NCBI GenBank assembly: GCA_024345305.1
Contig: BRON01000003.1
Location: 1,922,001 to 1,986,000 of the forward strand
Length of the DNA: 64,000 nucleotides
Reading direction: 5' to 3'
Origin: Mrakia gelida
Lineage: Eukaryota > Basidiomycota > Tremellomycetes > Cystofilobasidiales > Mrakiaceae
Made by a program: the position numbers and the translations under genes. This document shows positions 22,863 to 39,182 of the stretch, piece after piece (position 1 is the first letter of the stretch; every line of letters starts with the position of its first letter). Under the pieces are notes generated by a model. The model was not told the origin of the DNA, made no database searches, and saw only the letters and a program-made list of their open reading frames with translations.

Positions 22863-23319
22863 CGCCTGGATGGGTAAGCTTGAGGGTTGAGTGGGAAGGG
22901 AGTGAAGGAGGAGGGGAAGTGAAAGAAGGATGTGGTTGGAGGGAAGGGAGCGAAAAGGGCGCGCGAGGCCTTTGAGTCAGGGCAACGAAAGAGGGGTCGT
23001 GCTCTTGCCCTCCCTCCCCCTTGCGCCTCTGGATGAAGGGGACGAAGCTTCTGTAACCAAGACAGGTGGGCCGTCAGTACCATTTTCAAACGAGAACAAG
23101 CGAATTAGAAGATGGGCGGGACTCACGAAAACGACCAGATCCCTGTTCGTCGTCGTTCTCGCCCTTTCCTCGTCGTCGTCTCGTCGCCCCAAACCAGAAG
23201 AGCAGAAGAGAGCATATGAATTCTAAAGGAGGTCCAAGGTATCAGCACGAAGTACAACTCTATGAAAGGAAAGGGAAAGGAAAAAGTCTATACACCCCTC
23301 GAACGACGCCGCCCTTCGT
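22863..23319. other. Intergenic region upstream of the cupredoxin gene
   Basis: About 460 nt. Promoter side of the cupredoxin gene; 3' flank of the MFS gene. A CTTTTCC/CCTTCC-rich leader (minus strand) lies just upstream of the cupredoxin ATG. Nothing else supported. Confidence 0.5.
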
Positions 23320-26300
23320 TCAGGCCGACGACCCACCAACGAGCGTCGACGCTCTCCTCTTCCTCTCTCGACTCGCCTTCTCCCTCCTGTACCCAGCGAA
23401 CAACGAAAGAGCCAGTGCGAGGACGGTAGCGGTGACGGTGACGTGGAAAGCTTGAACGTAGCATCCCTTTGATTCGAAAGAAGAGAGGGAAGAGAAGGAG
23501 GGAGGACGGGGTCAGACGCGTTTCAGGTCGATCTCGCGAGCTCACGACGAGAAGAAAGCCGACTCACCTGTCCGAGGAAACAGTCGTGCGACCTGTCGTT
23601 GGGGTCCAGAACAGGTGGGGATCGGATGAGAGCGAGGGCTGCTTTGGCGAGCTTTCCGACCTGAGGAGAAGAAAGAGAGACGACGAGGTCAGCGAGAGCT
23701 ACGATGAAGAAAGGGAAGGACGAGAAAACGAACGGTGTGGGAGTCGTAGACCCTTCCGTAGACGAGATTGGCGACGTTTCCTCCGAGGATCGGGCTCATC
23801 GAGACGAAACCCCAGTTGAGCGAGAAGTTCGCTGGCGAGGAGGAAAGAAGGAAAGGGAAGTCGTCAATTCGAGAACGACGCGACGGGTCTAGAAGGCGAA
23901 CGACAGTAGGGTGAACTCACAAAGTCCAAACCACTCGAGGCAGATCACGGGCGCAAGTCCAAAGAGCCCACCGTAGGCGACACCGAGGAGAGAAGAGACG
24001 ATCCAAAGATGTCCGACGTCCGTGGTGTAGAGTGCGACGAGTTGCGAGATGATGAAGAGGGTGGAGACGAGCGACATGAAGTGGATTCGACGGATGGAGA
24101 ATCGGTGCTTGGCGACGTCGGTGATGACTCCAAAGAGGATCCGTCCAGCACAATTCCAGACGGAGATCGTCGAGACTTGAGTCGCTTGAAGTTTGGAGAG
24201 AATCTCAGGATCGTAGACGGGGTTTCCTTTGGTGACGAGGGCGAGAGTTGAGAGTCCACAATTGTTGATCCCTGTTCGTTGCAGGAAGAAGAGCGAAGGG
24301 AAGGAGGTCAGCCAGCAGTCGAGCGAAGGCGAGGACGCGAGACGAGCAGTACTGACACATCAAACCCGTTCCACTCAAGCAAGACACGATAGCAGCCAAG
24401 ATCCAAAAGTCCAGCTCCTTCATCAACCTCATCCCAGTCATTCCTTCTCCATCGTCTCCTCCAGCGATCGAAGGAACCACGCTGACTCGCGACGTGACTT
24501 TGGTCAACATCTGCTCCTCGTCGTCTCCCTCGTTCGACTTGAAGCTCCTCGAAGGACTGAGCTCGATGACCGTTCCGTCTCGACGCGTCCTGACTCTAGG
24601 AGTGTGCGTCTCGTCGTCGTCCTCCTCCGTCTCGGCTCCTGAGGTCGATTCCGCGTCGGATTGGTCGGGGATGGGGAGGTATCCCGTCGCGGAGGACGAG
24701 GAGGCGATTCGACCCCAGTTTGACTCCTCCGTGTGGTGAGGGTGTGGTCGATGCTTGGGAGGAGGGATGGGGACGACGAGGAAGACTCCGAGGAACATGG
24801 GGATGAAGCAGCCGAGGGCGAGGAGGAACTGGAGGAGAGAGGGAGGGAGGAAGGGAAGAGACGCGACGAGATCAGCTCAGACTCGGCCTTGCTCTCGAAA
24901 CGGATGAGAGATAAATGAGGACTAACGAGGAAGTCTCCAGTGTTTCCAGGGAAGAAGGTGTGCGAGATGGTGGAGAAGAGGAAGGCTGAAAGTCCGAATC
25001 CAGCGAGGACGACTCCGGTCGCAGTCGCTCTCGTCTTGTCGGGGAAGGACTGGGAAAGATACATTGAAGAAGAGTTCAGCTCCTGGTTACGTTCATGTGG
25101 TAGAGAGAGAGTGAGCAGTCGTACCTTCGCGACAGAGTTCATCCCTCCGCTCAAACCAGCGCTCGAACCAGCTCCGGTGAAGAACGCGAAGATGCAGAGA
25201 AGAACGAGCGATCCAGTTCCGGTGTAAGGGATGGTGTGGAGGAAGAAGGCTCGGATTCCGAGGTATCCAACTAGGAGGAGTACAGCGGCGGCGGAGAGGT
25301 TGCTGTAGAGGGTGAAGGAGAGGACGAGACGAAGGCGGTCAGTTTCGATCTTCTTCCGACGAGGCTCTCTGAGTGTGCGAAAAGGCGAAACTTACAATCT
25401 TGGTCCTCGAGCGTCAACGATTGTGCCCCAAAGAGGTCCTGATATGTAGACTCCGACTGAAGGTAGGAAGACGAGAGCGGAAAACAAGTCAGTCGAGGGT
25501 CGCGAGCGTGAGGCCGATTGCAAAGGGATGAAGGTCAAGCAGGAGGAAGTTTCTCACGATTTCCAGCGGTTCCGACGATGTTGATTTGGGTAGAGGATAG
25601 GCGCAGCTCTGCAGGTAGAGGGAAGAGAGGCGACGTGAGACTTGAGCAAGAGGAGGAGGACGAGAACAGAAACGAAGTGAGACGAGACGAGAGAACGGAC
25701 CTTGCGCAAGTTGAGGAGCGTAGTTGGCGACAGCGTAGTTGGTTCCAGATACGAGGGCTGGCAAACGTAGATAAGCACGAGGTCAGCTTCGTGTGATGAA
25801 GAGGAAGCGAAAAAGGGAGAGGATGGAGACGCAGGAGGGAGAGAGGGGCGTCGCGTGGGTTGGGAGGAGGGAGGGAGGAAGGAAGGAAGGAGAGAGGTGC
25901 GAGCTTCGATTGGAAGCTGTTCTTCGAGCGAGCCACGGAGCAAGGTCAAACTTTTCGAGTCCATCCTCACGTGTCGAAGGTACTTCTCAGCTCTACTGAA
26001 GAGAGAAGAGGGTATTCTGTAGCTGCTGGGAGAGAAGGCCTCGTTCTCTTCTTCCCCATCGGCCCACCTCCGTCTCGCTCGTCGTGATCTCGCTCACCCC
26101 TTCCCTTCGTTCCCCTCTCCTTCTCGCCCTTCGTCACCCTTTCTCCCCTCTCCTTCTCCCAGACACCCATCCCTCTCCTGAAATAGCAGAGCAGCTCTTC
26201 TCGTGAACCAGAGGTGAAACAGAAGCACTCACCGACCATGATGGAGGCAGCCAAAGTGACGGCTCGCCGGATGGAAGCGTTCGCCTCGCTCGGAGGATGA

Positions 26301-26329
26301 CCACTCGTAGAGGAGAGCTGAGGGCTCAT
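23320..26329 (-). CDS. MFS transporter, MCH1/nodulin-like (NFD4) type
   Basis: Twelve-helix carrier of the major facilitator superfamily, in the nodulin-like/MCH1 group usually named monocarboxylate-transporter-like, though Mch1-type proteins have no proven monocarboxylate transport. Family marks: VSGTNYAVANYAPQLAQ, STQINIVGTAGN, SFPDKTRATATGVVLAGFGL, SAFLFSTISH in the first half, and GTGLMCINNCG, WNCAGRILFGVITDV, LAPVICLEWFG and NFSLNWGFVSMSPILGGNV in the second. A central loop of about 130 residues is acidic and Ser-rich (SGAETEEDDDETHTP) and may be regulatory. The tail is basic (YRREKASRERKRR). Intron 1 (about 26235-25765) is near 470 nt, several times longer than other introns here, with no coding signal seen inside. 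Start MSPQLSSTSGH at 26329. Confidence 0.87.
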
Positions 26330-26847
26330 GGTTGGTAGCTGCTGGATGCTAGAGGTTGCTGAGAGTACCGTAGTCCCAAATTAAGGTCGAGAGAGAAAAG
26401 TAGGGTAAAAAGGAATGGAAGAGGGAGAGGGTGGGGGTTGGGTGCAGCAAGATAGCTCGCCGTCGCTTTCGGAGACGAGCGGTTTCGAGAAGGCGAGCTG
26501 CTTGAGGGTCGTTGAAATCCATGTTTTTGTTAGCTTGATACCGACTGAATATTCCTGATCGGTCTACTGTATACTGGATCCTGCGTGAAAAAGTCATCTT
26601 CACAACGACCGAGGCGATGCCCTTCGATCTCGAGTCAAAGTGCGACGCGACCTCGACTGTTCCCTTTCGAACGGAGAAGAGAAGCAGACTTTCTCAGGGG
26701 TCCCAAAGATGATGATGAAGAAATCGTGGCATTAGAATACTGAGAAGACCCGAAGAAAATCGTAGGACAGAAGCACAAGGTAGAGAAAGCGAGAAACAGA
26801 AGGCGAGAAGATCGAACGAAGAGCAAAGCTAGAAAGAGCAAAGTAGT
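26330..26847. other. Intergenic region between the MFS and sugar-transporter genes
   Basis: About 520 nt; promoter side of the MFS gene and 3' flank of the sugar transporter. An AT-richer part (26510-26600 and 26700-26760) stands out from the GC-rich surroundings. No gene seen. Confidence 0.5.
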
Positions 26848-29686
26848 CTACACCTCCTCCTTCCTGTTGTCCTCAACGTGCTTGCTCTCCGCGGGCTTCT
26901 CAGCAGGCATAGCTCCGTCTCGGTGAATGAAGGTCTCGTCTCGAGCGAGCATCTCCTGCCTGTACTTGTTGGATCCGATGATGGACGACTCTCGGTAGAG
27001 GAGGTCGACCTGCTCGAGGGAGAGACCCTTGGTCTCGGGGACGAGGAAGTAGGTGAAGACGATGCAGGTGAAGCAGGTGGCTCCCCAGAGGAAGAAGACC
27101 TTGACTCCGAGGTTGGCGGTCTGGGAGGAGAGAGGAAGAGGAAGGGAGGGAGGAGAGAGGTCAGCGTCGCGTCGGAAAGATGGTGTGCTGTCGTTGATGA
27201 TTCGCGAGCGATGGCAAGACTCACCTTAGTTCCGTTTACACCCGTGGTAGTAGGGTTGACGAGGTAGGGAGTAGCGTATCCGATACCGAAGTTCCAAAGC
27301 CAGTTACTGAGGAAGGAGGAAGAGGAAGAAGGCAAGAGGGTCAGAGGCGCGTCGTCGTCGAACGCGAGAGAGAGGAAGAGAGAAAGACTCACGAGGCAGT
27401 AGACATGGACATGGCCTTTCCTCGGATGGCGAGAGGGAAGATCTCTCCGGTAACGACCCAGGCGATGGGTCCCCAGGTGGAGGCGAAGGCGGCGATGTAG
27501 ATGCAGACGAAGGCGATGAGGACTGGAGGGAGAAGAGAGGTGAAGAAGGTCAGCGACGCGTTCGAGTCGGAAAGGGAGGAGGGAAGAAGAGCTGCTCACC
27601 TCGCTGGGCGGGAAGGTTGATGGATCCATCGGCAGCCGGCGATCCAACGGTGACTCCTACAATTGCGACAAGCAGCTCGCCTGAGAGAGAAGAGAGAGAG
27701 AAAGATGTCAGATGAGGGCGAAGGGCAAGGCAGAGGTCGTGACGAGAGAGAGCGAACGTACAGGTGCACATAACGACGGCTCCCCAAAGCAGGAGGGACC
27801 TTCGACCAGCTCGATCGATCATGAGGATACCGGGGATAGTGCAGACGACGTTGACGACGTTGGTGATGATGGAAATGATCTGTGGAAGAGAGGGGGAAGA
27901 GGAGGTCAGCGAGGGCGAAAAGGAGACGACGCGAAGAGCGGGAAGAAACGATAGGGGACGAACGAAGGGGTTCGCGATACCAGACCTCTGGAAGAAGGTG
28001 GTTCCGTAGTAGAAGATGAAGTTGATACCGGTGAGCTGCTGCATTCCTTGGATCCTGAGAGATGGGAAGAGGAAAGAGGAGAAAGGAGGTCAGCGAAAGC
28101 TCGACGCGCGCCCGCCGGTTTCTCTTCTTGATCCCTGCGCTACCAGAAAGCCACCAGCACTGTGGAGAGTAGAGAGAGGGCGAACAGGATACCGGTCCAC
28201 GTCCTAAGTCCGTTTCGAGCCTCTCCTCCTCGGAAGCAGTCGGCGTAGGAGGTCTTTCCGAGAGCCATCTCAGCCTCGAGAGCCTGGAGAGAAAGAAGGA
28301 AGAAGGCGACGAGGTCAGCTTCAGAGCTTTAACGAAAAGGAGAAGTGATGGGTGGAAGAAGACTCACCATAGAGATATCGAGGCACTCCTGGTCGACGGC
28401 GATGGAGTCGGGGGCCTGTCGAGTGAGCTTTCCCATGGCCTTTCGAGCGTCGGCGTCTCGTCCCTTGAGGAGAAGGTATCGAGGAGACTCGGGAAGGAAG
28501 AACATTCCTCCGCAAAGGATGGCACCCCAAGCGAACTGGATAGCGACGGGGATCCTCCTGGAGAACGAGAAAGGGAAGGAAGAGGAGAACGGGGTCAGAC
28601 GCGTCGTCGACTCGGATGGAGCGAAGGGAGAGCGAGATCCCCGATGAAGCGAGAATGGAAAGTGCGACTAACCAAGCGGTGTTGTTTCCTCGATCCTTGG
28701 TACCCTCGTTAACGATGGAAGCGAGTAAAAGACCGATGGTGATAGCCCACTGGTAGAGACCGACGATGAATCCTCGGACGGACTTGGGAGCACACTCGGA
28801 CTGGTACATGGGCACGAGGCAGGAGATGATTCCAACACCGAGACCAGCGACGACTCGACCAGCGACTGAAAGGGAGAAGAGAGGAGAGGGGAAGTCAGAA
28901 CGAGCAAGGTGGTGCGCTCGAAGAGAAGCGAGGACGACGAAGGCGACTCACCGAAAGCTCCGAAGGTGGTGGAGAGCTGAAGCCCAATGCCGACGGCGAA
29001 GATGGAAGTGGCAAACATCAAACCGAGTCGTCGACCGATTCGATCTCCAATAGGCTGGAAGAAAGAACGAGAGAGAGGGAGGAGAGGGAAGAAAAGCTGG
29101 TCAGTCGAGCCGTCGAGCGAGCGAGCGAGAGTCGAGAGCAGAAGATGAGTCGAGAACTCACGTAGGCAAGAAGAGCACCGACGAAAGTTCCAGCAGAGAG
29201 AATCGAGACGACGAGGGAAGAGTCTCCAGTCTTGAGGTAGTATCCAGTCTTACAGGTCGAGGCTCCGGGGGTAAGGCATCCAGGCTCCTCTCCGAAGGTT
29301 CCAAAGTTCTCCAGCCAGGGCTTCATGGCGATGATACCACTGATACTTCCAGTATCGAATCCGAAAAGAATACCTCCGAAAGCAGCGAAGGCTGGAGCAG
29401 AAAAGAACAGACGAGAAGGAGGGGGGAGGGAGAGGGAGGAAAGGTCAGCGAGAGAGGTCGTCGGCGAAGGCAATCGGACGAAGAGTAGAACTCACCAGAG
29501 ATGAGCATCGTGATCATCATCGATCCGGAGTTAACTCCAGTGCCTGTTCCTCCAGGTCCTCCAGCCTGAAGAGAAGAAGAAGAGAAGGAGGGAAGGAAGG
29601 AGTCAACACTCAGTCCTCGATTCGCTCGATGCGGACGTTCGATTCACTGGAAGGTTATGACGACGAGAGAAACGAGAGCTCACCAT
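26848..29686 (-). CDS. MFS hexose transporter
   Basis: Complete plasma-membrane sugar porter of about 530 residues. Signatures in order: AFAAFGGILFGFDTGSISGI, GRRLGLMFATSIF after an Asp-Arg loop (PIGDRIGRR), VPMYQSECAPKSVRGFIVGL, FFLPESPRYLL, QGMQQLTGINFIFYYGTTFF (QQLTG, linked to hexose recognition), DRAGRRSLLLWG, STWGPIAWVVTGEIFPL and VPETKGLSLEQVDLLYRES. The hydrophilic tail ends EDNRKEEV. Exon 1 holds only the start codon: ACAATG is followed at once by GTGAGC, and the next exon starts GGPGGTGTG after Ala. Eleven or so introns of 60-100 nt. It shares intron positions with the transporter at 69-2114 and the relic at 2190-2610, pointing to common descent. Upstream lies the 2.1-kb gap to CDC48. 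Substrate specificity is inferred. Confidence 0.95.
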
Positions 29687-31849
29687 TGTAGTAGTTGGGT
29701 TGAGGGTGTGTGTAGGGGGTGGGTGGGTGTGGGTTGTTGAGTGTTGAGCGAGGGAAGGGAAGGGAAGGAAGGGTTGAGCTTGAGGGAGGGAAGTTGGTGG
29801 TTGATGGGAGAAAAAGAGGAGTTCCCGCTTCTCTTTTTGAGGGTTTTTCGAGGGAACTGGGACCGCCGGGTAGGGGCAAGGTTGGGTCCCAGACTTGAAA
29901 GCCGGGGAACGAAGCGAAAAAAGGGCGAATCCGTCGAGACATCGATCCCTTCGCGTGGGCTGGGCGCTCGCGTTTTCTTCGACGCGTTTTCCCTTGGATG
30001 ACACCTCCAAGGACGCTAAAAATTGGCAGAGGATAAGATAAGATGAAGAAGTCCCCCCTCGAGGTGTTCGAACAGTCAAAACTGTAGAGGGAGGCGAGGA
30101 GAGCGAGGGTATGCCTGCATGGGAGGCTGAAACTGTTGCCGCCTCGATCTTGCAATTCAAACCAAACTGGTCGGCGCGGCTCTGGCTCCCCTTCCCCAAA
30201 ACTCAGTCCTTCCCCTCCTTTGGTTCTCCTGTCCTCTCGAGCGAGCCTGGCCTCAGGACCGAGGCAGAGCAGATCTTCCTCTTTTCTGGTCCCTTCGACA
30301 CCTCCTTGCCTCCCTTTTCCGGATCTTGCTCACCCCTTTTTCGCCTCGAGGACACGAGATCGTTCCTAGATCGTGACGCATCTCGTTTCAGCCTGATTCG
30401 ATCCGAAAGCCTCTTCCACCCAAAAACCTTCGCTTGGCAGGCAGATCGCGACGCGTCGCTGCTCAACCGTCTTCGTGAGACTTCTCGCCTGCTTTCACCG
30501 AGTCCCCAACCTTTCCCCAACCTCCTCTTTCCCTTTCTCAGTCCTCTTGTTGACTCAGTCTTCGCCCGTCGAGGCCTTTTCTACGGATCAAACAGCCGAA
30601 GCTCGTGCAAACACTCAGCCCTCCCTTGCAAAAAACCGTGCTCCTCCCGAGCCTGGCCTTCGCCTTTCCTCCTCCTTCGTATTTTTGGAACAGGCTGGCC
30701 TTTCGAAGAGGTGAAGAAGAGTTTCACCTCATCAGTACTCGCAGTGCATGAACGAGAGTGAAAAGAGGGAGGGAAGAACCGACAAGGGAAGAAACAGAAG
30801 GAGTTCGGTCGACGACCATCTCCGACCTTGTTCTTCCTCTTCCGGAACGAGCTCAGCTTCTCGTCCTCGAGCCCTGCAAAAGCGAAGATCAGAACCTGTT
30901 GTTCGATGACAGGTGGAACAGATTCACGAACATCTGACCCCCCAGAAGGAACCGACAAGCTACAGGGGAGGCGACAACGAAAACACAACAACAGATTGAA
31001 CAGGCTGGCTCGAACCGCGTTCGACGCGTCCTCGCCGTCTTCTATCGATGCCTTTGCCGCCTCGGGAAGGGATCAAAAAAGCGTGACGTGTTCCCACAAC
31101 CGCGGGAAGTCTGTATCATGGCAGCGAAGCTCGAAGAAGAGTACCGAGGACTCACAGGAGAAGGAGAAAGACGAAGTGAAACGCAAAGCTCGTCTCGACG
31201 CTCGTCCTCCTCTTTCTCTTCGACTTCGAGGCTCTGCCGTTCTCGAACGAGCGATGGACCATATACAGCGCTGCAATTTTGGCCTGTTCTTGGCTCGAAT
31301 CGCAACGAGGACTGCGCTTGTAGACGAAGACAGCCGAGCCACGACGTCGCTGCTCTTCGTTTCTCTCGCTTCGCTCCCCCCCTCCAGCTCGCCACTCCCT
31401 CCCTTCGTCGACAGTCCGCGAGACAGTACTTCCAAAATCGAGTGACGACTCTGACTCTCAGACCAAGGGGCGAGGGGATCACATCGCCGACCAGACCAGA
31501 AGGAACGACGAGCAGAACGGCGACGCGTCTTCCCTTTCCTCCCCTCCCCTCCCCTTCTCACCCTCCCATCCTCCACCCGTCTCATCCTATTACTCCCCCT
31601 CTAACTGACCCCCATAACCCACCTCTTCTGCCTCCCTCATCCTTGCCTCCCTCCTCTCTCTCTCTCTCTCTCTCCCTCCCTCCCACCCTCGAACCCAAAA
31701 CGTAGCGATGAAGTCTTCATTTGTTCACACGACTTTTAGACTACTACCACTGCAAGAAAGCGAGAACGAACGAGCGAGAAAGGAAAAGAAACCGAGAACG
31801 TAGGACCAAGGCCGAAAGCTAGCAAAGAAAAGAACGAGACGCGACAATT
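29687..31849. other. 2.1-kb intergenic region, hexose transporter to CDC48
   Basis: Longest gap in the window. The left part (29687-30100) is promoter side of the hexose transporter, with purine-rich GGGAGGG/GGAAGG runs that are the complement of pyrimidine leaders. The middle holds a 216-codon open frame (30111-30761, +) with no recognisable domain and skewed Ser/Pro/Phe content, judged non-coding by default. Three GACGCGTC octamers (30450, 31023, 31522) and a TC repeat near 31650-31676 lie here. It also serves as 3' flank of CDC48. A regulatory or non-coding transcript cannot be excluded. Confidence 0.5.
31650..31676. repeat. (TC)n microsatellite
   Basis: About ten TC units within a longer pyrimidine tract (about 31537-31690) in the gap downstream of CDC48. 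Confidence 0.8.
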
Positions 31850-36083
<4,234 letters not shown>

Positions 36084-36359
36084 GGTAGTAGAGAAAGAGT
36101 GGGGGGTGTGGTGGGACGGGGGAGGGGGGGACTTCTAGAGAGAAGACGGGGGGTGGAGGAGACGAGATGGGCGAGCGACTCGAAGCTCACTCGTGGAATA
36201 GCGGGCGCGGGAGGGAACCTTCCAGACCCTTTTCGACGACGCGTTGGGTGGGCAAATCTTCGGAATCGAGATCGGTTTGCAAGGGAATGAGGAGGAATGG
36301 GTTGGAAGTCTTGTTGGAGCGAAAGAAAAAAAAAACCTATCGCTCCATGAGCGGTGGAA

Positions 36360-38531
36360 TCACATCTCATCCATCCCCTCGTCGTCCTCGACTTCACCCT
36401 CCCACTGATCTCCCTCTCCAGTCCAACGAGCCCTACAAACCTCCAATGTGACCCGTTCCCCCAATATCAGTGTCGCAGCCATATTGCAGAGCGGTCCAAA
36501 GTCATCATTCTGCTCGAGAACGAAACGAAACAGGGAAGCGATCAGCGGCTCGTCACGTCTCCCTCCTCTTCCTCGCGACGCGTCTTCCCACGACGGTTCT
36601 TTATCCTTCGCAGCCCAAGGGAATCTAAGAAACAAGCACTCACCTCCAGCACATCCCACAACTCCTCCCTCTCTCTCAACCCCCTAATCTTAGCCTCCAA
36701 AACACGCACCACCTCCCCGCTCAACTTCTTCCAATCCTCCCATCTCTCCTCTCCCTCTCGTTCCCCACCACCACCAAACCTCCTCAGCACCTCCCAACCC
36801 TTCTCCTCCCCCTCAGCACCCTCTCCAAACACCCTCCCAGCGATCAAGCTAAACAGCGGCCTCGAAAGTTGCGCGTCGGGCGAGACGTAGAAATCTTCTT
36901 GAGGGGTGTGGTAAGGGTTTGGGTTCGATTGGAAGTTGTTGTTTGGGTCTGGGAGGGATTCGATGAAGGGGTGGTTGTGGTGTGAAAAGGAGGGTTTGGG
37001 TGAGGGGTTGAGGGACGGGGAGGAGGGTTGGAGGAGAGAGAGAGGGATGTGGATCTGGTCTTGAGGGAGGGACATGGCGTCGGAGGGGATGAATCCTGCG
37101 AGGAGGGGAGGGAAGATCAGGTGTGGGAGGGAGGAGAAGAGGGAAGAGAGGGAGAGGAAAAAGAAGAGAGCGAAAACGAGCACGAACCGTATTCGCACGC
37201 GAGTCGAACGGACGAGAGATCGGGTCCGTAGGAGTTGAAGACTTCGTCGCCTGCCGATAACGTCTCGCTACGAACACGAGTCAGAAGATGAGTCAGCTCG
37301 ACACGCACGCAGAAAACCGAGAAGAGTGGAGGAAGGAGAAGAGAGAGCTCACTTCGCGACGATATCGGTCGAGTCCTCCTCCCCGAACAAAGTGAGCAGA
37401 TCTGACTCCTCCAGGTCTTGCAGGTGCTCCAGCCGAGCTGGGAAGTAGGTGGACTTGGGTCCGTCGTGGATACAGGGGAGAAGCGAGCCGCAGGAGTCGC
37501 AGACGAACTCGTCGGCTTGGAAGTGGACGTTGTTGGTGGGCGAGTGGTTGAAACTGAATGAACGAACGCGACGAAACGAAAGAGGTTAGCTTCCGACCAC
37601 AGGCGAGCGAGGACGGAGCGTTAGGAGGCGACGTACAGGTCTGCTGGTGTGACTAGACCGACGTGGTGATACTCGTCTACATGGAAAGCTCGCGACGAGA
37701 CGAGAGAGTACGCGTGAAGGAACGTCTCGAACGACGGAGGAGCAGGGAAAGGTTTGATCTTCCGGAGGTGAGGCGAAGCTGCCATGCTCGGAAGGATGAA
37801 TCTGTGAAAGAACATGTCCAGGGCTTTCTACGAACGTGGAAGCGACAAAAAAGGAGGTCAGCTTGTGATTCGAAGCGAGAGAGCTCGAGACGAGACGAAG
37901 AGACGAACCATCCCTCCTCCTCCCCACTCACTCCCTTCGAGGTTCCCTCCCAGCCCCTTCTCATCCTCCACGACTCTCCACTCCAGCTCCCCGCCCTTCC
38001 CAATCTCCCAAGCCTTCTGACCATCTTCTCCCTCGTGTTCCTCCCAAAACATAGCGAGCGGGACCTTCTTGCGAGGGAGAGACTGAAGGTAGCCGAACCA
38101 CGGCGAGGATTCGCCTAGAAAGATCTCGTGCAGGAGATGTAGGCTGAGGAGGTAGGTCGGAGGGGTCAGATCTGGAGGAGATACAGTCGAGGTGTCGGCG
38201 AGGGTGGAGGTCCGATGAGTGAAGATGGAGGTCTTGGGGATCCGACAGACTAAAACGAAACGGAGGGAGGGAAGGAGAGGGTTGGTGAGCTCGAGCTCAA
38301 CATTTTTCGTCCCTCCCTTCCTTTGAGGAGCAAGGAAGAGCGAAGAAACGAACCCATATCCTCCTCTTCTATCTCTTCCCGAGCCCATACACCCCATCCT
38401 TGATCTACACCGTCTACGAGATCTGTCCGGACTTCGAGGCGAGAGTCGAAGTGGATTCGATGCGACTGGAACCAAGCGAAGAGGAGGTCGAGAGAGGGAG
38501 GAGGGAGGGTTGAAGGGAAGAGGGTCGCCAT
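36360..38531 (-). CDS. SET-domain lysine methyltransferase (SETD6/RKM-like)
   Basis: Probable protein lysine methyltransferase of the split-SET class that contains SETD3/SETD6 and yeast Rkm enzymes, which modify ribosomal or other non-histone proteins. The N-terminal SET part reads QGWGVWAREEIEEEDMVCRI (glycine-rich GxG-like SAM site) then LLSLHLLHEIFLGESSPWFGYLQ. The second part gives AYSLVSSRAFHV, DLFNHSP (the N-H-S SAM-binding motif), and ETLSAGDEVFNSYGP (catalytic-site tyrosine region), followed by LACEYGFIP. A Rubisco-LSMT-like substrate-binding tail of about 200 residues, rich in Pro/Ser then Glu/Arg, ends EVEDDEGMDEM. A Cys-rich insert (VCDSCGSLLPCIHDG) between the SET halves is unusual. 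About seven exons. Substrate unknown. Confidence 0.87.
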
Positions 38532-39182
38532 GCGTTTGATATGCTGTAGCTGGGTACGTATGAGAGCTGGGAAGAAGACGTATGGAGTCTAGGGGGAGAT
38601 AATGCTGGCTTCTCGAGAACGAGAGGAAGAGGGAGCTGAAGGTGAGCTCGAAATCTCACTTCGTTTCTCTCTTCTCGTCGCTGCTCCGGCGTAGCTCAGA
38701 GCGAGGTTTCGATTTCTGGTCCGAAGAAATGCGAAGATGCTTCTGAAAGGAAGACGCGCCCTCGGATCAGGTGAGAGGGCCTTTGGGCTGAGGGAGAGCG
38801 CCGAGCCTGACAACTACCGACTCGAACGACGCGCTTTCTCACTTCCTCAACGACGGGGAAGCTGCAGGCCATCCGTAGAGAGCGAAGAAGGGCATCTCGA
38901 CTGACCGCTTTGAACCCTGAAAGCAGACTTCGATAGGTGAGACGTTGAAAAGATCGCTCAGCAACTCTCGACCCCGTCGCACCCGACTTCGTCTCGACTT
39001 GCCCAACTGAAGATGCGAAGACGTTCGAACAGCCATTGATTCTGGTCGTAAAGCAGACTTCTCGTGATATACGATGTACCCGTCTGCCAAGAAGAAGAGG
39101 GAAGAGGGTCAGCGAGGAGGCGAGCAGAAACAGAAACGAATGAAGCGCGCGTGTCAAACTCACCTCGTCGCGGCGGATCTGT
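38532..39182. other. Intergenic region, SET gene to MYND gene
   Basis: About 650 nt; promoter side of the SET gene and 3' flank of the MYND gene. Short open stretches exist on the minus strand but show no domain. A CGTAGCTCAGAGC string near 38691 resembles a tRNA D arm, without a supporting T arm. Confidence 0.45.

Noticed and set aside
30111..30761. 216-codon intronless open frame as a new gene
   Set aside because: No domain, composition like shadow frames, and all confident multi-exon genes around it look different. Mentioned only as part of the gap.
38691..38765. tRNA-like string GGCGTAGCTCAGAGC
   Set aside because: Only a D-arm-like piece; no GGTTCGANNCC T arm or acceptor pairing at the right distance.
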